From: Dysgonamonadaceae bacterium
GTDB taxonomy: Bacteria > Bacteroidota > Bacteroidia > Bacteroidales > Azobacteroidaceae
Direction: 5' to 3'
Assembly: GCA_031253625.1 (NCBI GenBank)
Contig: JAIRVZ010000100.1
Location: 1 to 50,719 of the forward strand
DNA: 50,719 nucleotides
Each line of letters opens with the position of its first letter. The stretch's first letter is position 1. The notes beneath the pieces are model-generated. The model ran no database searches. It saw only the letters and a program-made list of their open reading frames with translations, and was not told the DNA's origin. A program made the translations under genes and the position numbers. Shown piece by piece: positions 34,888-43,751 of this stretch.

Positions 34888-36186
34888 ATGAACAATAACA
34901 ATAACGAACTTTTGGAATTTGATTATTCAGCAACAAACTCCTCTATCATAAAAGTGATAGGCGTTGGCGGTGGCGGTGGAAACGCCGTACAACACATGTA
35001 TCGCGAAGGCATACATGATGTGTCGTTTGTTCTTTGCAATACAGATAATCAGGCACTAATGAAAAGTGACATCCCTACCAAATTGCAAATCGGCAAAATG
35101 ATTACCAAAGGGTTGGGTGCCGGAAATAAACCTTGGAAAGCCAAACAAGCCGCAGAAGAAAGTGCGGAAGATATAAAAAGTCTGTTAGACGATGGAATAA
35201 CCGAAATGGTTTTCATTACCGCAGGAATGGGAGGCGGTACCGGTACCGGTGCAGCTCCTGTCATTGCCAAGATTGCCAAGGATATGGGAATCCTCACCGT
35301 AGGAATCGTAACTATTCCTTTTGTTTTTGAAGGTAAGAGTAAAATACTTCAAGCGCTCAATGGCGTAGAAGAAATGAGTAAAAACGTAGATGCGTTACTG
35401 GTCATCAACAACGAGCGTCTAATTGATATTTATCAAAAACTTACTGTGCGGGAAGGTTTTGCCAAAGCTGATAATACACTCACAATCGCAGCCAAAAGTA
35501 TTGCTGAAACAATCACCTTGCCCGGAGACATCAATCTCGACTTTGCCGATGTAAAATCGACATTAAAAGACGGAGGTGTTGCAATCATGAGTACCGGAAT
35601 GGCTTCCGGAAGCGGCCGGCTCGCCAAAGCATTCGAAAATGCGTTACATTCGCCTTTGGTAAACAACAACGATGCTTTTGATGCTAAAAAAATACTGTTC
35701 AATATTTCTTCAAGCGAAAGCGTTCCGCTGATTATGGAAGAAATGCTTGAGATTAATGACTTCATGGCGAAATTCGAATCAAAAGATATTGAAGTTATTT
35801 GGGGAACAGCGACTGACAATGAACTTGGCGAAAACGTTAAAATTACGGTGCTGGCAACAGGATTCGGTGTGGAAAGCATTCCTATGATGGATGAAAATAC
35901 CAAACATAAAAGAGAAGAATTGGCTCGTGCGGAAGAAGATGAAATCAGAAAAAATAAAGAGTTGATGATAAAGTATCATTACGACCCGGAAAAAATAGGC
36001 GTGAAAATACGTCCCAAACCTTATATTTTTTCTTTGGAAGATTTAGACAACGACAGCCTCATCGATATTGTCCTTAATAATCCGGCTTATAACAGAAGTT
36101 TAGATGTGTTCAGTAAAAATACGAAACGTCCGGAATCTGTGGCAATCGATGAACAGGATACTCAAAAAAATATCATCACGTTTTAA
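34888..36186 (+). CDS. ftsZ: Cell division GTPase FtsZ
   Basis: 432 residues from the ATG at 34888; a TTG four codons earlier is also in frame but adds nothing FtsZ-like. The tubulin-like GTPase has [15 protein letters not shown] (23-37), the signature [10 protein letters not shown] (115-124), NNERL, and the T7 synergy region (about 205-215, [14 protein letters not shown]). FtsZ polymerises into the division ring. After about residue 325 comes a charged linker, a conserved-looking [18 protein letters not shown] block and a short end (NIITF). It closes the dcw cluster; 52 bases separate it from ftsA. Confidence 0.97.
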   Translation: MNNNNNELLEFDYSATNSSIIKVIGVGGGGGNAVQHMYREGIHDVSFVLCNTDNQALMKSDIPTKLQIGKMITKGLGAGNKPWKAKQAAEESAEDIKSLLDDGITEMVFITAGMGGGTGTGAAPVIAKIAKDMGILTVGIVTIPFVFEGKSKILQALNGVEEMSKNVDALLVINNERLIDIYQKLTVREGFAKADNTLTIAAKSIAETITLPGDINLDFADVKSTLKDGGVAIMSTGMASGSGRLAKAFENALHSPLVNNNDAFDAKKILFNISSSESVPLIMEEMLEINDFMAKFESKDIEVIWGTATDNELGENVKITVLATGFGVESIPMMDENTKHKREELARAEEDEIRKNKELMIKYHYDPEKIGVKIRPKPYIFSLEDLDNDSLIDIVLNNPAYNRSLDVFSKNTKRPESVAIDEQDTQKNIITF

Positions 36187-36355
36187 TAACTAAAGAATCA
36201 TTATCCGATATTCTTTTCTCATTCGGGAATTTGTAATTCAAAGTTGTGGAGGAGTTTCTCGATTTTTGGAGAACACCTCTGTTCTTTTAGTCATACATCT
36301 TGCACATACAAAATTACCTCTTAATCATTATATTAAACAGAAAATATAATTTGAT

Positions 36356-36754
36356 ATGAATACAGCAGACATCTTTAAAAAGTTAAAAATTGATGATACT
36401 AAAAAATCATTGATAGTCAATGCCCCATCTGAGTATGAAATATTACTGACAGGGATAAAATATGACAAAGAATACTATCCGACAAACACAAAGACGTATG
36501 ATTTTATACAAGTGTTTGCTACTTCGCAATCAGAATTGGAGAAACTTGTTACTCAAATTTTTTCTGCCGGAAAATACGATTGTTTGTTTTGGATATGTTA
36601 CCCAAAAGGTGGCGGGAAAATTAAAAGCGACATCAAAAGGGATACTGTATGGAAAGCATTTGAAATTGCTGATTTACGCCCTGTTTCACAAATCGCCATT
36701 GATGAAACGTGGAGTGCTTTACGAGGAAGACCTTTTGAAAAAGTAGGACATTAA
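36356..36754 (+). CDS. DUF3052-like protein
   Basis: 132 residues. KSLIVNAPSEYEILLTGI near the N-terminus, CLFWICYPKGGGKIKSDIKRDTVW in the middle and LRPVSQIAIDETWSALRGRP at the end match my memory of DUF3052 proteins (small cytosolic proteins of unknown function). It lies 169 bases after ftsZ with no clear promoter in between. Confidence 0.75.
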   Translation: MNTADIFKKLKIDDTKKSLIVNAPSEYEILLTGIKYDKEYYPTNTKTYDFIQVFATSQSELEKLVTQIFSAGKYDCLFWICYPKGGGKIKSDIKRDTVWKAFEIADLRPVSQIAIDETWSALRGRPFEKVGH

Positions 36755-36869
36755 TGATAGATTATTACAGACAACGAACAGAAAGTCTGCCTATAGCGAC
36801 TGGAATTCTATGTTTCAATCCAAATAAATTATAAACCTGTCTACGAAAGGACATAAAAACTAAAAAGAA

Positions 36870-37613
36870 ATGAATAAAATTTTGAAAAGAGTATTGATAA
36901 CCACAGGCATTATCATAGTCGTATTGGTGTTGGCATTTATAGGAATGTCGTTGAAATTGAAATCCGAAATGAAGGAATTTGCACCTATGGAAACAGGGCA
37001 GGTTGTTGATAATATTTTCGTTGTAAAAGACGATTTCGCCAACATCTTCATTATACAAGACAGTACGCAATACATCGTTATCGATTGCGCAAACAATCCT
37101 GCAATAGTAGCAGAGCAAATGGAAAAATTGGGAATAAATCCCGACAATGTTGTGGCGGTATTTTTAACCCATACTGACGGTGACCATGTTGGAGCATTGA
37201 GTCTGTTCGACAAGGCAAAACTTTACATGTCGAAAGAAGAAGAACAAATGATAAACGGCACAAAATCCAAATTCCTGTGGTTTGGCAATTCGATTCCGCG
37301 TACCGACTACATTTTGTTGGAAGACCGTGAGGTCGTTCAGGTTGGAAATTTGAAGTTCGAGGCAATTCTCGCTCCCGGACATACAAGCGGAATGACAGCT
37401 TATCTCGTGAATGACAAATATCTGTTCACAGGCGACATTGTAAGTTTGAAAGATGGTAAAATTGCACCGATTCCTGCATTCTTCGATATGGATACTGAAC
37501 AGGCTGTGAAATCGCACGAAATAATTCGCCACATACCGGGTGCCGAGTATATTTTCACAGGACATTGGGGATATACAGACGATTACCAAACGGCAGTAGC
37601 AAAAAACGATTAA
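36870..37613 (+). CDS. Membrane-anchored metallo-beta-lactamase-fold hydrolase
   Basis: 247 residues. An N-terminal membrane helix (about 8-28) is followed by a metallo-beta-lactamase fold: FLTHTDGDHVGAL (99-110, His101, Asp103, Asp105, His106), LAPGHTSGMTAY, LFTGDIVS and YIFTGHWG. The first motif is HxDxDH rather than the classical HxHxDH, so one metal ligand is changed from His to Asp. The substrate is unknown. The N-terminal helix suggests it acts at the membrane or outside the cytoplasm. It lies 115 bases after the DUF3052 gene and 16 before the PhzF gene. Confidence 0.82.
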   Translation: MNKILKRVLITTGIIIVVLVLAFIGMSLKLKSEMKEFAPMETGQVVDNIFVVKDDFANIFIIQDSTQYIVIDCANNPAIVAEQMEKLGINPDNVVAVFLTHTDGDHVGALSLFDKAKLYMSKEEEQMINGTKSKFLWFGNSIPRTDYILLEDREVVQVGNLKFEAILAPGHTSGMTAYLVNDKYLFTGDIVSLKDGKIAPIPAFFDMDTEQAVKSHEIIRHIPGAEYIFTGHWGYTDDYQTAVAKND

Positions 37614-37629
37614 AATGTTATAAAGTAAA

Positions 37630-38430
37630 ATGGCAAACAACAAAACAATATTTCAAGTGGATGCCTTTACTGATAAACCATTTAAAGGTAATCCGGCAGG
37701 TGTGATGATTGTTACGGAAGAAGTTTCTTCAGATTGGATGCAAAATATCGCATTAGAAATGAATTTATCCGAAACCGCTTTTATTTTTCCAAGAGAAAAT
37801 GACTTTCAAATTCGTTATTTTACTCCGGTAAAAGAAGTTCCGCTTTGTGGACACGCAACATTAGCAAGTGCTCATATTATTTATGAACTCGGATTAAAAG
37901 CGGTAAACGAAACAATAAAATTTAAAGCGGAAGGTGCAGACTTGACAATAAAAAGAGAAAACGATTGGATAGTTATGGATTTCCCGAAATATCCTATACA
38001 AAAAACAGATATACACAAAGATTTTAAACGTTTGGTAGGATTCGACCCAATTGAAATGTATTCGAGCATTTATGATTGGGTAATTGCGATAGCGGAAACT
38101 GAAAGTGAAATTTTAAACTCCAAACCAAACTTTACATTATTAACTGAAAATGGATTGGGACACTTAATGATAACTTCAAAGAGTGATTCGAAACAAGCTG
38201 ACTTTGTTGTTAGATGTTTTGCGCCAATAGCCGGAATAAATGAAGACCCTGTAACAGGTTCAGCACATTGTGCACTTACTCCGTTATGGGCAGAAAAACT
38301 TGGGAAAACAGAGTTAGATTCGTTGCAATTATCAAAAAGAACAGGACATTTGAAGGTCAAGTTAAATAATGACAGGGTTGAAATTAAAGGGAAAGCGTTA
38401 ACAATATTCGAGGCAAAAATGAAAGTATAA
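37630..38430 (+). CDS. PhzF-family isomerase/epimerase
   Basis: 266 residues, the usual PhzF length. Diagnostic parts are VDAFTDKPFKGNPAGVM (N-terminus), NLSETAFIF with the likely catalytic Glu48, YFTPVKEVPLCGHATLA and GINEDPVTGSAHC. PhzF itself isomerises a phenazine precursor; most homologues, including those in Bacteroidota, have unknown substrates. No other phenazine genes are present, so a phenazine role is not supported. It is probably co-transcribed with the metallo-hydrolase. Confidence 0.92.
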   Translation: MANNKTIFQVDAFTDKPFKGNPAGVMIVTEEVSSDWMQNIALEMNLSETAFIFPRENDFQIRYFTPVKEVPLCGHATLASAHIIYELGLKAVNETIKFKAEGADLTIKRENDWIVMDFPKYPIQKTDIHKDFKRLVGFDPIEMYSSIYDWVIAIAETESEILNSKPNFTLLTENGLGHLMITSKSDSKQADFVVRCFAPIAGINEDPVTGSAHCALTPLWAEKLGKTELDSLQLSKRTGHLKVKLNNDRVEIKGKALTIFEAKMKV

Positions 38431-38443
38431 TTATAATTTTTTA

Positions 38444-38451
38444 TACTTTTG
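38444..38451 (+). promoter_or_regulatory. -7 promoter box for yqeY
   Basis: TACTTTTG followed by C is an exact TAnnTTTG match, 33 bases before the yqeY ATG and just after the PhzF stop, indicating a new transcription unit. Confidence 0.6.
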
Positions 38452-38484
38452 CATTCATGTTTTACTCAATAAAATACAATTAAT

Positions 38485-38934
38485 ATGAACTTATTCGATA
38501 AAATCAGCGAAGACATTAAAGCTGCCATGTTGGCCAAAGATAAAATCCGTCTCGACGCGTTGCGCGGAGTGAAAAAAGAATTTTTAGAAGCCAAAACAGC
38601 GAAAGGCTCGGATGGAGAACTAACCGACGAAGCTGCTACCAAAATTATTCAAAAGCTGGTAAAACAACGTAAAGACAGCGCCAGTATTTACACCGAGCAA
38701 AACCGTCCCGAATTAGCCGAAAAAGAATTAGCCGAAGTGGTCGTTTTGGAAAATTATCTTCCCAAACAAATGACTTCCGAAGAACTCGAAACCGCGCTGA
38801 AAGGAATTATCGAAAAAGCTGGAGCCACTTCTGCCAAAGATATGGGAAAAGTAATGGGCATCGCATCGAAAGAATTGGCCGGAAAAGCCGAAGGAAGAGC
38901 AATTTCCGAAACAGTAAAAAAATTGTTGCAATGA
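38485..38934 (+). CDS. yqeY: GatB/YqeY domain-containing protein
   Basis: 149 residues, all helical: an N-terminal domain (LFDKISEDIKAAMLAKDKIRLDALRGVKKEFLEAK) and the YqeY part (VVLENYLPKQMTSEELETAL ... GKVMGIASKELAGKAEGRAISETVKKLL). The fold matches the tail domain of the GatB amidotransferase subunit and is thought to bind tRNA; the cellular role of stand-alone forms is unclear. In related genomes it usually follows ftsZ directly; here three accessory genes intervene and it has its own promoter. Confidence 0.93.
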   Translation: MNLFDKISEDIKAAMLAKDKIRLDALRGVKKEFLEAKTAKGSDGELTDEAATKIIQKLVKQRKDSASIYTEQNRPELAEKELAEVVVLENYLPKQMTSEELETALKGIIEKAGATSAKDMGKVMGIASKELAGKAEGRAISETVKKLLQ

Positions 38935-38954
38935 GGTTTTCTGCGTTTTTGTCA

Positions 38955-39776
38955 ATGAAAAAATGCTTGTACTTCTGTTTTCTTGCTTTATGGTTAGTTT
39001 CATGTAATAATGATGCTAAACTTGCCGGAAACCTGCTGAATGAAGCTCAAACTTATTTCGACTCACAGGAATATGCCAATGCTAAATTGTATTTAGATAG
39101 CCTGAAAGCTACTTTTCCGAAAGAAGCTGCCATCCAAAGAGAGGCATTGCAATTGATGCGTAAAATCGATTTGGGAGAACAGATACGAAATCTCAACTAT
39201 TGCGACAGCATGCTGATTGTATGCCAAGTTAAAGCCGACTCGTTAAAACAGTATTTCATTTTTGAAAAAGATGCAGACTACGACGAAATCGGAAAATATA
39301 TCAGCAAGCAACAAAAAATTGAGAATAATGTACAACGGTCGTACATCCGTTGTGGTGTAAACGAACGAGGCGAAATGTATCTGGCAAGCGTATATTACGG
39401 AACCAATCCAATAAATCACAGTCGACTTAAAGTTTCTTCTCCCGATGGTAAATATACCGAAACGGAAAATATCCCCAGAGATGGCGGACTCAATTATGCT
39501 TTCACAGATTTGGGAGCAACAAGCGAAATTGTAACTTACATGAGAAGGAAAGATGGAGGCATTATCCAATTTATTTGCGACCATCGCAACGAAAAACTCA
39601 AAGCAGAATATCTTGGAGACAAGAAAACTTATGCGTTCATAATTACAACCAACGACAAAAATGCAATCGTCGAAACCAACGAATTAGCAATTGTACTCGG
39701 TGATATCGACCGGTTAAAAAAGGAAATTCAAAAAGCACAAGGCAGAATTGAATACTTGAAAACAAAAATGCCGTAA
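38955..39776 (+). CDS. Lipoprotein of unknown function with TPR-like N-terminus
   Basis: 273 residues from the ATG at 38955, which gives a compact lipoprotein signal (MKKCLYFCFLALWLVSC, lipid Cys17). An in-frame ATG at 38931 overlaps the yqeY stop (ATGA) and would add 8 residues; either start is possible. The mature N-terminus (LLNEAQTYFDSQEYANAKLYLDSLKATFP) resembles a TPR hairpin; the C-terminus (DRLKKEIQKAQGRIEYLK) is a short coiled coil. I recognise the type as a recurring Bacteroidota companion of yqeY but no function is known. Confidence 0.75.
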   Translation: MKKCLYFCFLALWLVSCNNDAKLAGNLLNEAQTYFDSQEYANAKLYLDSLKATFPKEAAIQREALQLMRKIDLGEQIRNLNYCDSMLIVCQVKADSLKQYFIFEKDADYDEIGKYISKQQKIENNVQRSYIRCGVNERGEMYLASVYYGTNPINHSRLKVSSPDGKYTETENIPRDGGLNYAFTDLGATSEIVTYMRRKDGGIIQFICDHRNEKLKAEYLGDKKTYAFIITTNDKNAIVETNELAIVLGDIDRLKKEIQKAQGRIEYLKTKMP

Positions 39777-39787
39777 CAAATTATTGT

Positions 39788-39795
39788 TAACTTTG
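39788..39795 (+). promoter_or_regulatory. -7 promoter box for terC
   Basis: TAACTTTG followed by C is an exact TAnnTTTG match, 27 bases before the terC ATG. Confidence 0.6.
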
Positions 39796-39822
39796 CATTC
39801 TTATTCTTAGCATATTATAAAC

Positions 39823-40773
39823 ATGTCAGACGAAGGAATTTGGTATTGGGTCGGGTTTATCACATTTGTTATTATTATGTTGATGCTCGATTTGGGCGTT
39901 TTTCACAAAAAAAATCATGCTGTAAAAATCCGTGAAGCAATCTATTGGAGCTTATTTTGGATTGGATTAGCCCTTTTATTCAATGTCGGTACCTATTACG
40001 TTTTAGGAAAAGAAAAAGCCTTTGAATTTTTCACGGCTTATGTTCTCGAAAAATCGCTGAGCGTTGATAATCTTTTCGTCTTCATCCTGATATTTTCTTA
40101 TTTCCAAATCGAACCGAAATATCAGCATAAAATCCTGTTTTGGGGAATTTTAGGTGCTTTGGTTATGCGTGCCGCTTTCATTTTCGCAGGCATAGCGCTC
40201 ATCACCAAATTCAGTTGGATTATGTATGTTTTTGGGATTTTCCTTCTTTACACAGGAATACACATGCTGTTTGAGAAAAAAGAAGAAGATTTCGACCCAA
40301 ACAAAAACCTTATCATAAGGTGGTTTAAGAAAATTATGCCGGTAACACACGAAAACCCCAAAGCCAAATTTTTCGTAAAAATAAATGGCAAACATTATGC
40401 CACGACATTTTTCATCACATTGCTATTCTTGGAAGTTTCTGATTTAATTTTTGCGGTCGACTCCATTCCTGCTGTATTATCTGTTTCTAAAGATACATTT
40501 ATCGTTTTTACATCTAACATTTTTGCCATTCTCGGTTTGCGTTCGCTCTATTTCGCCCTGAGTGGAATCATGCAATATTTCTATTATTTGAAATACGCTT
40601 TGGCAGGTATTCTTTCCTTCATCGGTATAAAAATGTGTATTAATGAACTTAGTCATGAATTTGGATACGCTTTCCATATCAGCAACTATGTTTCGTTGGG
40701 AGTAATTTTAGGATTGCTTTCTATTTCTATTATTTTTTCGATTATTGTAAAAAAACGGAAAGAAAGTAATTGA
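39823..40773 (+). CDS. TerC family integral membrane protein
   Basis: 316 residues with about eight membrane helices. Conserved TerC segments are LDLGVFHKKNHAV, EKSLSVDNLFVFILIFSYF and DLIFAVDSIPAVLSVSKDTFIVFTSNIFAILGLRSLYF, which carry acidic residues within the membrane. TerC-family proteins are linked to metal export (notably manganese for some members) and loading of secreted metalloproteins; tellurite resistance is the historical name only. It has its own promoter and no ter genes nearby. Confidence 0.93.
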   Translation: MSDEGIWYWVGFITFVIIMLMLDLGVFHKKNHAVKIREAIYWSLFWIGLALLFNVGTYYVLGKEKAFEFFTAYVLEKSLSVDNLFVFILIFSYFQIEPKYQHKILFWGILGALVMRAAFIFAGIALITKFSWIMYVFGIFLLYTGIHMLFEKKEEDFDPNKNLIIRWFKKIMPVTHENPKAKFFVKINGKHYATTFFITLLFLEVSDLIFAVDSIPAVLSVSKDTFIVFTSNIFAILGLRSLYFALSGIMQYFYYLKYALAGILSFIGIKMCINELSHEFGYAFHISNYVSLGVILGLLSISIIFSIIVKKRKESN

Positions 40774-40818
40774 CGATAAAATCTTGTTTGGGAATTAAAT
40801 ATTTTAGGTTGAAAACAC

Positions 40819-40826
40819 TATCTTTG
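40819..40826 (+). promoter_or_regulatory. -7 promoter box for the BRO-N gene
   Basis: TATCTTTG followed by C matches TAnnTTTG exactly, 20 bases before the ATG at 40847. Confidence 0.6.
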
Positions 40827-40846
40827 CGTACAACTAAATTTAGAAC

Positions 40847-41668
40847 ATGAAAACCGAAACAAACATTAAACTTTTTGAAAGTAAAAAAGTACGTTCCGTA
40901 TGGGATGCAGAGCAAGAAAAATGGTATGTATCCATTGTAGATGTAATTGAAGTGTTGACCGAAAGTCCCAATCCTCATAAGTATTGGAGCGTTTTGAAAA
41001 CTCGTCTGAAAAAAGAAGGAAGTGAGTTGGCTACAAATTGTAGTCAACTGAAAATGCAATCAGCAGATGGTAAATTTTACAGAACAGATGTGGCTGATGT
41101 TGAGCAGCTTTTCCGACTGATACAGTCCATTCCTTCGCCCAAAGCAGAGCCGTTTAAGTTGTGGCTGTCGCAAATTGCACGTGAACGGTTGGAAGAAATC
41201 GATGACCCCGAATTGGGGATTGAGAGGCTTATGGAGTATTATGTTCGTAAAGGTTATTCTGAGAATTGGATAAATCAACGGCTTAAAAGCATTGAAGTAC
41301 GAAAAGAATTGACAGACGAATGGGAGCGAAGAGGAGTAAAAAAAGGACAAGAATATGCCTCGCTGACAGATATTATTACAAAAACTTGGTCAGGAATGAC
41401 TACCAAGCAATATAAACAGCACAAAGGGCTAAAAACTGAAAGTCTGCGTGACAATATGACTAACTTAGAACTTGTTCTCAATATGCTTGCTGAAGCCTCA
41501 ACCACCGAAATTTCTAAAGAAAAACAGCCGAATACCTTTGCAGAAAACTCAAAAGTAGCTAAACAAGGTGGCTCGGTGGCTGCTGTCGCACGTCAAAAAT
41601 TGGAATTACAAACAGGTAAAAAAGTTGTTTCTGAACTTAATGCGAAAAATCTGAAATCAATGAAATAA
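40847..41668 (+). CDS. BRO-N domain protein (phage antirepressor-like)
   Basis: 273 residues. The N-terminal BRO-N part has VRSVWDAEQEKWYVSIVDVIEVLT and later YRTDVADVEQLFRLIQSIPSPKAEPFKLWLSQIARERLEEI, as in phage antirepressors and Bacteroidota chromosomal BRO proteins. The C-terminal half (GYSENWINQRLKSIEVRKELTDEWERRGVK ... NMTNLELVLNMLAEA) is a conserved partner region of unknown role. It probably binds DNA. No other phage genes are nearby, so this is a stand-alone gene, maybe a prophage relic or a domesticated stress gene. It has its own promoter; the kinase gene follows within 40 bases. Confidence 0.85.
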   Translation: MKTETNIKLFESKKVRSVWDAEQEKWYVSIVDVIEVLTESPNPHKYWSVLKTRLKKEGSELATNCSQLKMQSADGKFYRTDVADVEQLFRLIQSIPSPKAEPFKLWLSQIARERLEEIDDPELGIERLMEYYVRKGYSENWINQRLKSIEVRKELTDEWERRGVKKGQEYASLTDIITKTWSGMTTKQYKQHKGLKTESLRDNMTNLELVLNMLAEASTTEISKEKQPNTFAENSKVAKQGGSVAAVARQKLELQTGKKVVSELNAKNLKSMK

Positions 41669-41705
41669 CGTGCTGTTAAGTATGCAAATTGACTATTGTA
41701 AAAAA

Positions 41706-43283
41706 ATGGAAGAACTAAAACAATTATTTCAACAATATACCGGAAAATTGCCCGAAGCAATAATCCCTTTTTCCGGGTCAGGTTCCAATCGGAAGTATTT
41801 TCGGTTATCAACTCCCGAAATTTCTGTAATTGGGGTTGAAGGAACTTCCGTTGAAGAAAATAAAGCCTTCATTGAATTATCTAACCATTTCTATAAACAA
41901 GGTTTATCGGTTCCTCAAGTATTTGCTAAATCGGAAGATAGTCTTTTTTATTTGCAGGAAGATTTGGGAGATATAAGTCTGTTTGATGTTATTTCAGAAG
42001 GAAGAAAGACAGGCATATTTTCCGAAGGAGAAAAAGAATTGCTAAAACAAACGATTGCTGCGCTTCCGGAGATTCAATTCAAAGGCGCTGAAGGTTTGGA
42101 TTTTTCGATATGTTATCCTCAACCGAAATTCGACAAACGGACTATTTTCTGGGATTTGAATTATTTCAAGTATTACTTTCTGAAAATGTCGAATGTCGAT
42201 TTTCAGGAAAATTTGTTGGAAAACGATTTTGAAAAATTTGCCAATATATTATTGCAAGAACAAACCAATACATTTCTTTATCGCGACTTCCAATCCCGAA
42301 ATGTGATGATTCATAACGGGAAACCCTATTTTATCGACTTTCAGGGAGGAAGAAAAGGCCCGGTTTATTACGATGTCGCTTCTTTTTTATGGCAGGCAAA
42401 AGCGAACTTCCCTGATGAATTGAGAAATGAATTGTTAGACGTTTATTTGAATGTCTTAAGTAAATATCAGCCTCATATTGATTCGGTTAATTTCAAAAAG
42501 CAACTGCGATATTTTGTTCTTTTCAGGATATTGCAAGTGTTGGGCGCTTATGGTTTCAGGGGATATATTGAGAAAAAATCCCATTTTATCGAAAGCATTC
42601 CTTTTGCATTGAATAATTTGAAAAAGTTACTTCAAAATGATTTTCCTGGAATTCCGTATTTGCAAGAATTATTAGCTAAATTGTCTGGTGTAAGCGTTCA
42701 GCATAGTTTTTCTGGCGTAAGTGTTCGGCGTAGTCTCCGACTACGTCGTGTTAAAAGCAAAGCTCTGCTTTGTGAAGATACAAGTCAGAGACTTGCTTTT
42801 AGTAACGACGTAGTTGAAAACTACGCCGAACGACAGAGCAACATTCTTGCAATAACAATCTACAGTTTCTCTTACAAAAAAGGAATTCCTGAAGATATTT
42901 CCGGTAATGGAGGAGGCTATGTTTTTGATTGCCGCGCGATTCATAATCCGGGAAAATATGAGGAATACAAAAAGCTTACGGGCTTAGACCGGCCGGTTAT
43001 TGATTTTCTCGAAAAAGACGGAGAAATCCTTACTTTTTTAGACGAAATATATAAGTTAGCGGATAAACACATCGAACGATATATTGAACGAGGATTTACA
43101 AATCTGATGTTTTCTTTTGGCTGCACAGGAGGACAACATCGTTCGGTTTACTCCGCACAGCATTTAGGAGAACACATTATGAGGAATTACAAACTCAATG
43201 TAACTGTTATTCACAGAGAGCAAGGTATTTATTTTGATATGACAAAGAATCCAAAACAAATATTACCTTTGCGAAAATTTTAG
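41706..43283 (+). CDS. Sugar kinase (AmgK-like) fused to RapZ C-terminal domain
   Basis: 525 residues from the ATG at 41706 (a GTG at 41670 and an ATG at 41682 are in frame). Residues 1-320 form an aminoglycoside-phosphotransferase-like kinase: FSGSGSNRKYFRL (22-34, nucleotide loop), catalytic YRDFQSRNVM (202-211, Asp204) and metal-binding FIDFQGGRKGP (219-229). This matches AmgK, which phosphorylates MurNAc or GlcNAc at C1. Residues about 380-525 match the RapZ C-terminal domain, with GNGGGYVFDCRAIHNPG and FSFGCTGGQHRSVYSA; in E. coli this part binds glucosamine-6-phosphate. The linker (about 327-376) is encoded by a palindromic repeat. A MurU-like gene lies two genes downstream, supporting MurNAc recycling. 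Confidence 0.85.
   Translation: MEELKQLFQQYTGKLPEAIIPFSGSGSNRKYFRLSTPEISVIGVEGTSVEENKAFIELSNHFYKQGLSVPQVFAKSEDSLFYLQEDLGDISLFDVISEGRKTGIFSEGEKELLKQTIAALPEIQFKGAEGLDFSICYPQPKFDKRTIFWDLNYFKYYFLKMSNVDFQENLLENDFEKFANILLQEQTNTFLYRDFQSRNVMIHNGKPYFIDFQGGRKGPVYYDVASFLWQAKANFPDELRNELLDVYLNVLSKYQPHIDSVNFKKQLRYFVLFRILQVLGAYGFRGYIEKKSHFIESIPFALNNLKKLLQNDFPGIPYLQELLAKLSGVSVQHSFSGVSVRRSLRLRRVKSKALLCEDTSQRLAFSNDVVENYAERQSNILAITIYSFSYKKGIPEDISGNGGGYVFDCRAIHNPGKYEEYKKLTGLDRPVIDFLEKDGEILTFLDEIYKLADKHIERYIERGFTNLMFSFGCTGGQHRSVYSAQHLGEHIMRNYKLNVTVIHREQGIYFDMTKNPKQILPLRKF
42684..42831. repeat. In-frame multi-hairpin repeat in the kinase-RapZ linker
   Basis: Two direct 24-base copies with a 27-base period (42684-42707 and 42711-42734) encode the nonapeptide repeat SGVSVQHSF / SGVSVRRSL. 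The second copy leads into a palindrome: GTTCGGCGTAGT (42723-42734) pairs exactly with ACTACGCCGAAC (42820-42831), and ACTACGTCGT with ACGACGTAGT further in. Two small inner hairpins, CAAAGC-TCT-GCTTTG and CAAGTC-AGA-GACTTG, lie between. The frame stays open throughout. Confidence 0.88.
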
Positions 43284-43319
43284 TAATACACTTTTTATTA
43301 ATTTGGAATAAATTTTATT

Positions 43320-43751
43320 ATGAGCACAAAAAAAATGTTTTCAGGCGCAGTAATCGCCTTGAGTTTAATCGTTTTTATCAGTATGTTGTCAAGTTGCGGA
43401 GCTGCTGTCGAAAAATTACTTGACCAAATGGTTGTAGAAGGCAACAAACAATATCCTATGCAAATTGACAGCGAAACTCGTTTAGATAGGATTGCACACC
43501 CGGAGAAAGGTGTTTTGGAGTATTTATATACAGTTAACATCTCAAAAAAAGACCTTGATGCAAGTCCTGTAAGTATAGACGACATCGTTTCCATGATGAA
43601 AACAATGTCAGTTACAACTCTTAAAAATACAACCGACAAAGCACTGAAAGCGATAATAAATTTTGGTACCGTTACTTTCAGACATACTTATTACGACAAA
43701 GACGGAGAATTATTGTTTTCTTTCGATGTTACTCCCGAAGATTACAAATAA
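43320..43751 (+). CDS. Small lipoprotein of unknown function
   Basis: 143 residues. The N-terminus has a hydrophobic stretch and lipobox LSSC, with Cys26 as the likely lipid attachment site (IVFISMLSSCGAAVEKLL). The rest contains YLYTVNISKKDLDASP and FGTVTFRHTYYDKDGELLFSFDVTP, a short strand-rich domain I do not recognise. It sits 36 bases after the kinase fusion, and the MurU-like gene begins at the base after its stop, so it is in the putative recycling operon. Confidence 0.75.
   Translation: MSTKKMFSGAVIALSLIVFISMLSSCGAAVEKLLDQMVVEGNKQYPMQIDSETRLDRIAHPEKGVLEYLYTVNISKKDLDASPVSIDDIVSMMKTMSVTTLKNTTDKALKAIINFGTVTFRHTYYDKDGELLFSFDVTPEDYK

Noticed and set aside
34364..36000. Long open frames antisense to ftsA and ftsZ (for example 34364-34831 and 35433-35903 on minus).
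   Set aside because: They lie fully opposite conserved genes, have no recognisable domains and no promoter boxes, and are best explained as mirror frames of codon usage.
36246..36283. Imperfect hairpin after ftsZ as a terminator.
   Set aside because: The arms (GGAGGAGTTTCTC and GGAGAACACCTCT) pair with several mismatches and the T-run is interrupted; not strong enough to list.
37630..38430. Phenazine biosynthesis from the PhzF homologue.
   Set aside because: No other phz genes are present and PhzF-fold proteins are widespread with unrelated or unknown substrates.
40847..41668. Prophage remnant around the BRO-N gene.
   Set aside because: No integrase, structural, lysis or attachment-site sequence was seen next to it; the neighbours are ordinary chromosomal genes.
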